In this document: positions 55,940 to 64,000 of the stretch, piece by piece
Numbering within the stretch: the first letter of the stretch is position 1
Layout: every line of letters begins with the position of its first letter
Assembly (NCBI GenBank): GCA_033032865.1
Contig: JAWHQI010000049.1
Location: forward strand, 3,906,001-3,970,000
Origin: Dactylorhiza incarnata
Taxonomy: Eukaryota; Streptophyta; Magnoliopsida; Asparagales; Orchidaceae
Direction: 5' to 3'
DNA length: 64,000 nucleotides
Position numbers and translations under genes: made by a program
Notes under the pieces: generated by a model
Told to the model about the DNA's origin: nothing
What the model saw: only the letters and a program-made list of their open reading frames with translations
Database searches by the model: none

Positions 55940-56860
55940 AACTCCCCCTTTTGATAATAACAAATCCATTAATGATAAATCAGAGCATTAATATATAAGC
56001 ATGATGAAACTTACTTGTGTGTGTGTGATAGTTTTGAATTAGGATAATTATCGATTTTAGCATTTAGAATTGCTCCCCCTAAATACCTGCTCCCCCTAAG
56101 TGAATGCTCCCCTAATATGTAAGCTATCATCTTAATTAAGCATGTTAGTTTTCTATTTTGATAGCAGATTATATTTATCATGTTAGTTCTCCCCCTTTTG
56201 TTATTAGCAAAAGCGGGTAAGGAGACACCACTTAAAAGTTGATAATAAGATAAAGGCATGATCGAGCTTGTAGAGAGAAGGAAATGATAAGGAGTCTTAG
56301 AATACTTTTCATGGAAATAGATCAGAGTTTGAGTATTACAACATTTTCATAAATCAGAGTTTGTAGCATATAAAGAATACAAGGTAAATGTAAAGTTGCG
56401 GAAGACTTAGAAAAATACAATCAAACATCTTTTGTAAGACATGATGATTCATAAAAGATATATGAGTTAAGTTTCATAAATAAGATGTTTTTGTAAATCA
56501 TTGTTCAAGTAAGATCTTTAAATTCAATAATAAAGTAACCAAGCATGAAATAATGTTACCAAAAAGAGAGTACTACAATGTTATGTTAATTCACAATTTC
56601 AAAACATACTAAACATTGTAGAAACCATGCTAGGTTATCTAGTGCATTTCATAAATAAAGAGTAGTATAGAATTTGCATTAGGATCTAATACTCATGAGA
56701 AGAAGTGTTATGTGAGATAATGATGTGCACAAAAGTGTATTTTTGAGTAGAGTAAACAAATGTTTTAATCAAAAATACAAGAAATATGTAAAGTAAGAGC
56801 ACAATAAAACACAAATAATTTCACTTCCACACACTTCAATGCGCAAACAAAATGTACAAC

Positions 56861-57099
56861 TACCAAGGTGCTTTGCACACACAATGCTCATTAAGACTTA
56901 TCAGGGTGCAAAGTAGTGCTTGGGGGGTCACATATTTTATTTTAATGTTGAGACAAGTGATCCGGTGTACTTAAGAGTAAGTGGTTTTTATTTTGAAAGA
57001 AAGATTTGATTTGCACAAGATACTTTAGTATTCTTTCCAAGGTACTCAACCTCACAATGCTTATTAAGACTTATCAGGAGGTTCAAGTAGTGCTTGGTG
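56861..57099 (-). ncRNA. Two tandem copies of the conserved hairpin in copia-B
   Basis: Right copy: AACCTC (57048-57053) pairs with GAGGTT (57078-57083). Left copy: CTTTGCAC (56871-56878) pairs perfectly with GTGCAAAG (56906-56913). Outer CCAAG/CTTGG arms frame both. The loops match those in copia-A. Confidence 0.55.
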
Positions 57100-57584
57100 G
57101 AGTTATCTTTGTCACTTAATTTTATGATTTTTGTTTTGTACAAAGTTCTCCGAATACAATTGTTTTGCAAACCAATATAATTTATGAATAACATAACCAC
57201 TTTTCTTAACTTTTAAAAGTGCAAATAAAGGAGTGTAGGTAAGATACTTGTGCAATTTTAATTCATTGTACTAATACACAACATACACAAGCATTCTTAG
57301 ATTAAACACATATGTAGACAATGCCAAAATAAGTGAGTGAATAAAGATCATTATCAAACATAAAACATTTACTCATACTTAGAGGCATGCTAAGCTTAGT
57401 TTTACACAACTTTTATAAGATAATTGATGCATATATTAATAGATATATCAAAGCATGATGAAAACAATGTTCAAAGTACTTTGAAAAGATAAATTGCAAC
57501 ATTATAGAAGTTCTAAATAATAGATTAAATCATGCTTGATTTGCACAGGAATGTTCATACAGTTTTTTTGATAGTTTTAATGTT

Positions 57585-57870
57585 TTATATTTTTGTATTT
57601 GATTTTTGCATAAAAAAATAGACTTTAAACAAAAAGGCAAAAAACAAAAAAGGCAAAACACATTTTTTTTGTAATTTGGCTGTTGTATTTTTGTATTTGA
57701 TTTTTGCATAAAAATAGACTTTAAACAAAAAGGCAAAACATATTTTTTGTAATTTGACTTTTGTATTTGATTTTTGCATAAAAATAGACTTTAAACAAAA
57801 AGGCAAAACATATTTTTTGTAATTTGGCGTTTGTGTTTTTGTATTTGATTTTTCAAAAATGAAATTAAAG
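57585..57870 (-). repeat. Tandem repeat, about four units, in copia-B 3' region
   Basis: TTTGTATTTGATTTTTGCAT recurs near 57593, 57691, 57762 and (changed) 57838, with AAACAAAAAGGCAAAAC between. Copia-A has only one related unit (near 41270). The minus-strand ORFs here are by-products. Confidence 0.8.
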
Positions 57871-58135
57871 CAGAAGTGCAGAAATAAATGGTACACATAG
57901 ATTAATATATTTTTAGGGATTTTGCAAAATTTTAAAAATACAGAAAAACAAATAAGTGCGCTAGCGCCGGCGTTAGCGCTAGTGCGGGAAACAGTACATG
58001 ATATTTTATGATTTTGAAATTTTTAATTGTTGATCTTGATTAAGTGTCCCAATAGTAGTTTCATGCAGAAATTTCAGAATTTTAGGAGATGTTTTAGATT
58101 GTTAAAAAATACATAATTGCATTTGCGAATGTGTT

Positions 58136-59330
58136 TTAACTCGAAAGATCTAGGACACCAAACTCTTGTTGTAATAATCGAAATCTTGCATCGGGAAGAG
58201 GTTTAGTAAATATGTAAGCGAGTTGAGAGTCCGTGCTAATGAAACTGACTTTTACATGCTCTTTTTTAATGTGATCCCTAATGAAATGATGACGAACATC
58301 GATGTGTTTGGATCTAGAATGGTGTATGGGATTATATGCGAGGTCTATTGCACTTTTGTTGTCACATTTAAGATCAATGTTTTTGAGATGAAATCCAAAA
58401 TCCTCTAGTGTTTGGCTCATCCATAACGCTTGTGCACAACAACTACAATGTGCAATATATTCGGCCTCCGTGGTGGAGAGTGCAACCGAAGATTGTTTCC
58501 CACTAGACCATACAACTAATGAGGGTCCTATAAAGTGACAAGTACTGCTAGTGCTTTTTCGATCTAGTGAACAACCGGCGTAGTCCAAATCGGAATAGCC
58601 ATGGAGTGTGAATGAATCATTGTCTGGGTACCATAATCCTAATTTAGATGACATTAATAGATAACGAAAAATACGTTTTACCGCTTTTAAATGAGATTCT
58701 TTTGGATTGGCTTGAAAGCGAGCACATAAACATACAGCTAACATTATATCTGGTCTAGATGCACTTAAGTAAAGAAGAGATCCTATCATTCCTCTATATA
58801 ATGTTTGATCAATGGAAATTCTAGATTCATCTTTTCCTAGTTTTCACGAAGCACTCATAGGAGTAGAGGCTTATTTAAGATTTTCAAATCCAAATCGTTT
58901 AAGCATATCGTGAACATATTTTGTTTGACAAATAAAGATACCATCAGTTCATTATTAGATTTGAAAACCAAGAAAATATGATAGTTCTCCTACAAGACTC
59001 ATTTCAAATTCATTTTTCATTACAAAGACTACTTCATTACACAACTCTTCATTAGTGGCTCCAAAAATGATATCAACATATATTTGTAAAATAATTGGAT
59101 CGTTATTATTATGCTTAATGAAGAGTGTGTTTTCCGGACCTCCCATAACATAACCATGCTTTAACCAAAACGATGTAAGTCTATCATACCATGCACGGGG
59201 CGCTTGTTTTAAACCATAAAGCGCTTTTTCTAGTTTGTAAACATGATTAAGAAATTTTTCATTTATAAATTTTGAAGTCATGAAGTGGAGATGTTTAGGC
59301 ACTTTTAAGATCATATGTAGTATATTTTTG
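58136..59330 (-). pseudogene. Copia-B RT (C-terminal half) and RNase H
   Basis: RNase H at 58789-58136 is open for 217 codons and looks complete: YSDLDYAGCSLDRKST, LSTTEAEYIAH, SRSKHIDVRHHF and the end LPDARFRLLQQEFGVL. RT at 59314-58955 has [14 protein letters not shown], but its catalytic box reads YVDII, one Asp codon short. A stop follows near 58955. Protease, integrase and the RT N-terminus are deleted between here and gag. Confidence 0.88.
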
Positions 59331-59656
59331 AAATCCTATGGTTAGAGATTTTAATATCACATAGTAGTTTTTAATTCAATTTGTTGATAAAAGATGTATA
59401 TATATATGCAATGAATATAAGAATAATAGACAGGTTACCAAAATAAATTTTGAATTTTGATTATTTGAATTAAAAACTCATTAAGTTTTAAGAGTTAAGA
59501 TCATATTTCCTATAATATATGAGATGACTAGCTTAAAACAAATAAGAAAACAAGAAGTTAAAGCATATCATGAAGTAGAAAAATTGCTACTTTATTTTTT
59601 TGTTGATTTCTACTTCATGTGCTTGGTGATACCTAATGAATAAGAGATTTAGGTAT
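59331..59656 (-). other. Noncoding junction between copia-B gag and RT
   Basis: This AT-rich sequence matches the region after gag in copia-A (39661-39960). Its presence before RT suggests that rearrangement, not simple deletion, joined the two parts. Confidence 0.45.
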
Positions 59657-60709
59657 CTAAAGAGGACCAAGTGTGGTGGTTCCTTTGGGTACCCAAATAT
59701 ATCGTGTAGGTTTGTGGGTAGATATTGATGAATGGGTCCTTTCATGTGAAGTTAATGTTTCAGTTTTAGTTTTGGGCCTCCATTCAAACTTTGGTTTAGT
59801 GTTATTCTTATATGTGAAATTTCCATTGTGATAATCTTTATATTGATGATTATTGAAAGTATTTTTTATAGAAAAGTTGTGAACATTTAATTTTATGTTA
59901 AGAGAAGATTGATGTTGTAAGTGATAAGGATGATAGTATTTTGGAATTTCATTTTCAATCTTTTGAAGTTTTTTATTTTCATTGTTTGGTTTATTCATAT
60001 TTTGAGAGATCATATTCAACTTGCTTTTGGAGTTTGCTTGATATTGAAAATTTTTCTTTAAGATTTCCTTAAACAAGTTAATTTTAGTTTCTAATTTATT
60101 GTTCTTATGTTTCAAATTATGTCTGGCTTTATTATAAGCAATTGTGCTATTTTTAAGAGTAGAAACAATTGAATCAATATGATTTTGATATTTGTTTCTG
60201 TATTCCTCAAATGTTTCATCCATTTCTTCAATTTCAATTTTATAGTCATTACACTTAGCACAATTATTTTTCAGAGAAGAGATTTCTAAGTATAATTTTT
60301 CATTTTGTTCTTTTACGAAAGTAGACTCTTTTTCAAGTTCCTTGAATTTTTCTTTAATATAATTACAATTAAAACAAGGTTTTGTGTTTTCAAGTGAAGG
60401 ACAAGATGGTGAAACCACATCACAATTAGATTCTAAATTAACATTAGCTTTTAACCTCATATTTTCTAAACATAAATTTTTATTAGTAATTTTCAATTTC
60501 TTGATCTTACGTTTAGCCATTTTTAGTATATTGAAACTAGAGATGGAAGTTATCACACAAGAATAAGATTTAGACATTCTTACAGCGCTTTTGGAAGAGG
60601 CAAAATGTGAGCATGAAGTTCCTTCGTTATCTTCTAGGCCTTCCTCCATCATAGATGAATTTTCATCTCCTTTTTCTCTTGATGTATTTGTTGGGAATAG
60701 TGCCCACAT
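59657..60709 (-). CDS. Copia-B gag C-terminal part, 350 codons open
   Basis: This is a long coiled coil (Lys/Glu/Asn-rich; AKRKIKKLKITNKNLCLEN, then IKEKFKELEKESTFVKEQ). An Asn/His/Tyr-rich tail follows, ending RYIWVPKGTTTLGPL. It is the C-terminal region of the SIRE-like gag also found in copia-A. The capsid UBN2 part would lie to the right but is cut off. No zinc knuckle is seen. Confidence 0.75.
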   Translation of the reverse strand: MWALFPTNTSREKGDENSSMMEEGLEDNEGTSCSHFASSKSAVRMSKSYSCVITSISSFNILKMAKRKIKKLKITNKNLCLENMRLKANVNLESNCDVVSPSCPSLENTKPCFNCNYIKEKFKELEKESTFVKEQNEKLYLEISSLKNNCAKCNDYKIEIEEMDETFEEYRNKYQNHIDSIVSTLKNSTIAYNKARHNLKHKNNKLETKINLFKEILKKNFQYQANSKSKLNMISQNMNKPNNENKKLQKIENEIPKYYHPYHLQHQSSLNIKLNVHNFSIKNTFNNHQYKDYHNGNFTYKNNTKPKFEWRPKTKTETLTSHERTHSSISTHKPTRYIWVPKGTTTLGPL

Positions 60710-60734
60710 GATTCCTGATTTGAAGAAGTCATCA

Positions 60735-61971
60735 TGTCAAGAATACTTTACTTTGTATTTGATCACACATCTAGTTCATAATCTCAGGAGAATACAAGTA
60801 TACAAGTATATATCGTCGAGAAGGACTGAAGGGATGGCCGACAAAGTATGCTTGTCGCTGTAATGATAAGCAAAGCAAACTGTAATGAGAAGCAAAGCAG
60901 ACACAGAGAAACTGTCAAAGAAAGACATGTCGTCGAGAAGAATTGAGTATCGTCGACATCAAAATAGCAGCCATGTCGACAAGAAAATACTGCGATCACA
61001 ACGACAGAATGAACAAAGGAAGGTCCCAACGACACAGACAAAGAAAGCATACCGTCGTATATGAAGGAACGCCAACATGTCCCGTATCGTTGAAATACAA
61101 GCATCAGAAGTAGAAGCAAGGAGATCTGAGAAGAATTTCCAAAGCACAAGGAGCCGACAAAGAGGTGTTGTCGAGAATTTTTCCATGTCGTCGTAATGAT
61201 TGAATATATCGTCGAGACAAATTCAAATCTTGTGGATGCGTACTGTCAGCAATTAATGCCGCCGCCTGATTGTTCAATCAGCGCGTGCACTTAAAGTTTC
61301 GAGGTATTTGCGCGTGCTAAAAAGATTTGGAGATCTGACATATAATGGAACTTTTCAGAAGACCATTGGGTGACCCCTCTCAGTCTTATAAAAGGCAACA
61401 GGGTTGCCCTAGAAAAGATAACTTCGCGTGTAAGAAAGAACCAGCAAAAAGTATCCCGTCGTTCAATAGAACAGTACATTCTTGCGGAGAAGAAGAAGAA
61501 GTTCTCAAGAAGCAGTCATACTCATCGACTGCTAAGAAGCCAATCCACATCCGGCTAAGAAAGAATTGAAGAAGAACCGTGCATTCAAGAACTGATTCAG
61601 AAGTACTCTCTTTATTCTCAAGAAGCCAATCATCATCAGGCTAAGGTTGCCGATCAACAACAGGCAGAAGAAATAGTTTACATCTGTAATCTCTTGTAAG
61701 GCTTGCGGGCCATATTGTCTAGCTTGAGGGCCTGAGTGTCGAGCTTACGGGCTCGGGGGCAGTAGGGACTTGCAGGTCTAGGCTGTTGGGACTTGCGAGT
61801 CCGAAAGGTAGGGCTTGAGAGCCAGAGTGTCGATCTTGCGGGCTCGGGGGCAGTAGGGACTTGCGGGTCTAGGCTGTTGGGACTTGCGGGTCCGAAAGGT
61901 AGGGCTTGAGGGCCTGAGTGTCGAGCTTGCGGGCTCGTGGGCAGTAGGAGCTTGAGGGCCTAGGCTGTTGG
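60735..61971 (+). repeat. Family X, second copy
   Basis: It has the same order as 1-430 plus 13522-14382. ATCGTCGAGA words run 60810-61215. A CAATCAGCGCGTGC block (61274) matches CAATCAACGCGTGC (13842). A TATA box (TATAAAAGG) is at 61387-61395. GGGCTTGAGGGCCTGAG repeats close the unit. The left limit is approximate; the right end is cut by copia-G. Confidence 0.65.
61737..61971 (+). repeat. 91-bp tandem repeat, about 2.6 copies
   Basis: Units start with TGTCGA at 61737, 61828 and 61919. They contain GGGACTTGCGGGTC and TAGGGCTTGAGGGCC blocks. The third is cut by the copia-G LTR. X1 (14205-14382) has shorter related units. Confidence 0.85.
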
Positions 61972-62209
61972 TGTTGGAGTTGCCATTGTGATCTAGAAGT
62001 GGTCAAACATGTAATCTCACTGCCAACGCGATATGAGCCTACAGGGTCGCACATAAGAGCATGTGGAGAAGTTGGTAGATTGACTGTGTTGGTAAATGTT
62101 ACCAATCACCATATATAGAATGGGGAAATCCAGCAGGTTGTTGCTGTCTGAATTCGTCGGGTTTACACGGATAGAATTCGTCGGATTCGTCGGGATTCGT
62201 CGGATTGTC

Positions 62210-62700
62210 CCGTGAACACTCGACGAATTATTACAGAAACCCTTCATTCGACAAAATGTTGTCGTCTGTCTGGATTCGTCGGGATTCGTCGGATTCGTCG
62301 GATTGTCCCGTGAAGACTCGACGAATTGTTACAGAGATCATTTTCTTGGCAAATGTTGCCGTTGATCTGATTCGTCGGATTCGTCGGATTGTCCCGTGAA
62401 GACTCGACGAATTGTTACAGAGATCATTTTCTTGGCAAATGTTGCCGTTGATCTGATTCGTCGGATTCGTCGGATTGTCCCGTGAAGACTCGACGAATTG
62501 TTACAGAGATCATTTTCTTGGCAAATGTTGCCGTTGATCTGATTCGTCGGATTCGTCGGATTGTCCCGTGAAGACTCGACGAATTGTTACAGAGATCATT
62601 TTCTCGGCAAATGTTGCCGTCTAATCTGATTCGTCGGATTCGTCGGATTGTCCCGTGAAATCTCGACGAATGATCTTCCGTGGAATTCCGACGAATTGTA
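62210..62700 (+). repeat. 86-bp tandem repeat in copia-G U3, about five copies
   Basis: GTTGCCGTTGATC recurs at about 62355, 62441 and 62527, with diverged flanking copies. Each unit has GATTCGTCGGATTCGTCGG, then CTCGACGAATTGTTACAGAG. It ends about 70 bp before the TATA box. Confidence 0.9.
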
Positions 62701-62768
62701 ACAGAAGCCCTTATTCTGATGTGTGGTCTGCGGATAGCGATTCTTCTAGAAGCTGTTTATCCTTTGGG

Positions 62769-62778
62769 TATAAATAGG
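62769..62778 (+). promoter_or_regulatory. TATA box of copia-G LTR
   Basis: TATAAATAGG lies directly after the word-bearing tandem repeats, about 455 bp before the LTR end. Confidence 0.75.
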
Positions 62779-63233
62779 ACTTCGTTTTTAGGGTTCTTAG
62801 AACTTACGAAGAGATAGGCCGACGGAAGGAGTTCCGCTCTCGCCTCACGAACCCTAGTCGACGGAAGTGTTCCGCCGTCTCTGAATCGCGTCCGCTGACC
62901 TCCTCTCCGGCGATCGTCGCCGTGTATGTTCTTCCTGGAGCGAACCTAGCAGTTCGTGGAAGTCCAAGGTGCAGTCGTTCTTCTCCCGGCTCGTGTGGAT
63001 CACTGTAGAGACGTAGACATAATTCTACGTGAGAACTCTTCTTGCCACCGACAGGAATCAACTCTTGGAGCATCTTGGTTGGATTTGATCCAACCCCATT
63101 GAGGTAATTTTTACCTAGTATTTTTATTAACTTCTTGATTCAACATTCATGGCCGATCCAAGCATTTTTGGGTTATTTCTGTTTATTTCCGCTGCGCCTA
63201 CATCTGATGTATGGTTCTAGAAAAACCCAACAG

Positions 63234-63245
63234 TGGTATCAGAGC
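63234..63245 (+). other. Primer binding site of copia-G
   Basis: TGGTATCAGAGC is the standard site for Met-initiator tRNA in plant copia elements. It lies one base after the LTR. Confidence 0.92.
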
Positions 63246-64000
63246 TAGGTTCTGGTCATGAATGTTGTTTCAGAAGTTTGGTTATTCCAGTACGTGCAAA
63301 TCTAGGTATTTAGAAGCGTTCTAAATGTCAAGATTTCTTCCTGGAACATCAAATGTTGATGATTTTAAAAGGGGGTCTTGGAACCCCGCCAGGAACGTCT
63401 GGGATTTCGTGGTCATTTCTAACTGTTAGAAATTGTTGTCTCCTTAGCAGTAACCGTCCCTCAAGTGGTTAATGAACCCTTCTATTGTTTTGGATTTTGA
63501 ATCCAACAATGAGAGACGAGCTTGTCTACTGCTTTAAGTCGAGTTGTCTTTGCCTTTGTCCAATGCATGTAAATCTGAAGATTTGGAAGAGTTCTAAATG
63601 TCCAGATTTAGCCCTTTCGTCTATCAAAGGTTGATAGTCTTATGTTGTGCACATAAGGGATGCATGAGGATTTTAGAAAGCTTGTTTTTCTGTGGATGTG
63701 CACATTGATCAAATGTTGATCATGGTTAAGTGTTAACCTATTATTAAAATTAAAATCCCTTCATCAAATATTAAGTGTTCGGATGCCTTCCGATGGATGA
63801 CACTCTTCCTGCCTCGATCGATGAAGTGTGGGCTTGCCAAAGCAAGGTGCATTAATCTATCTTGGTAAGGGTGCGAGCGGATAATTGTGATATCCCACTG
63901 TCGACATCGGGTCTAACTTAACTAGGTGACCTCAAAGGTTGAGTGCCTAGAGGCATAGGGTTGGCATGCTCCATATGATGGATGCGAATAAGGAGTTATT
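63246..64000 (+). other. Copia-G leader, continues beyond the window
   Basis: No convincing gag start is seen in 755 bp. It is presumably a long 5' leader; coding sequence would lie to the right of the window. Confidence 0.6.

Larger units (their letters stand above)
55940..58135 (-). other. Copia-B 3' noncoding region
   Basis: There are 2.2 kb between RNase H and the LTR without a gene. It corresponds to 41150-43329 of copia-A. It contains the hairpin pair (56861-56924 and 57037-57099), a small tandem repeat (57585-57870) and GCGCTAGCGC words at 57958-57985. Confidence 0.7.
53541..60735 (-). mobile_element. Copia-B: truncated copia element (minus strand), same family as copia-A
   Basis: The 3' LTR is 53541-55939 (interrupted by F2). 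The internal order from right to left is gag, a deletion, RT, RNase H, 2.2 kb noncoding, LTR. The purine tract AAAAGGGGGAGTT (minus) lies next to the LTR at 55940. The 5' LTR is missing; gag is cut at about 60735 by family X sequence. Confidence 0.85.
61972..63232 (+). repeat. Copia-G 5' LTR
   Basis: It starts TGTTGGAGTTGCC, breaking a family X repeat unit, and ends AAACCCAACA. It is followed by G and TGGTATCAGAGC at 63234-63245, a perfect Met-initiator primer site, so it is a 5' LTR. An 86-bp repeat array with GATTCGTCGG words forms U3, and TATAAATAGG is at 62769. Confidence 0.9.

Noticed and set aside
57530..57896. Minus-strand ORFs with repeated FCLPFCLKSIF-like segments
   Set aside because: They arise from the AT-rich tandem repeat in the copia-B noncoding region.

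Overview
The window is repeat-rich nuclear DNA of a land plant, most likely a flowering plant with a large genome. I infer this from nested Ty1/copia and Ty3/gypsy LTR retrotransposons, Met-initiator-type primer binding sites and a Tat-lineage element with two RNase H domains. I see no host gene, tRNA, rRNA or CRISPR array. Nearly every base can be placed in a transposable element or its debris.

Layout. (1) 1-430 and 13522-14382 are halves of an LTR-like fragment (family X), split by a nearly complete Tat element, Tat-1 (431-13521, target-site duplication AAAAC). Tat-1 carries gag-protease, RT-RNase H, a second RNase H plus integrase, a 97-bp tandem repeat (ten copies), and then two genes on the opposite strand with spliceosomal introns. 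(2) 14383-16486 is unclassified. (3) 16487-20376 plus 36662-37179 is a minus-strand copia element (copia-C), whose 5' LTR was split by copia-D (20377-36661). Copia-D has gag-pol and a sense additional ORF, and was itself split by the non-autonomous element E (23586-28333, TSD GTATC). (4) 37230-44418 is copia-A, a pol-less deletion derivative (TSD ATTGT), inside element F1, whose 3' LTR is 44912-46583. (5) 46584-48050 carries a second copy of the copia additional ORF. (6) 48050-53540 is mostly the 3' end of a second, minus-strand Tat element (Tat-2) with the same two antisense genes. (7) 53541 to about 60735 is copia-B (minus), its LTR hit by solo LTR F2 (54316-55619, TSD ATCTT). (8) About 60735-61971 is a second family X copy. 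(9) 61972-64000 is the 5' LTR, primer site and leader of copia-G, which runs off the window.

Three patterns stand out. First, almost every LTR family has its own short CpG-containing word, repeated many times just upstream of its TATA box, and the same word recurs upstream of the TATA boxes of the accessory genes inside the element. Second, both Tat elements encode a two-gene antisense module (a coiled-coil protein, then a protein with the 'gypsy-type putative transposase' domain) with GT-AG introns on the strand that genomic RNA splicing cannot remove. Third, the transcribed parts of several LTRs and the 3' noncoding region of copia-A/B hold repeated hairpins whose stems change in a pairing-preserving way while the loops stay constant. 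My main hypothesis is that the accessory proteins recognise the family-specific words, in the manner of VANC anti-silencing proteins of VANDAL transposons. This is inference.

All elements except perhaps Tat-1 look dead. Tat-1 has near-identical LTRs but two frame breaks at G runs and nonsense codons in the antisense genes. Exact domain limits, percent identities and ages were not computed; boundaries come from reading TG...CA ends, primer sites, polypurine tracts and target duplications by eye.
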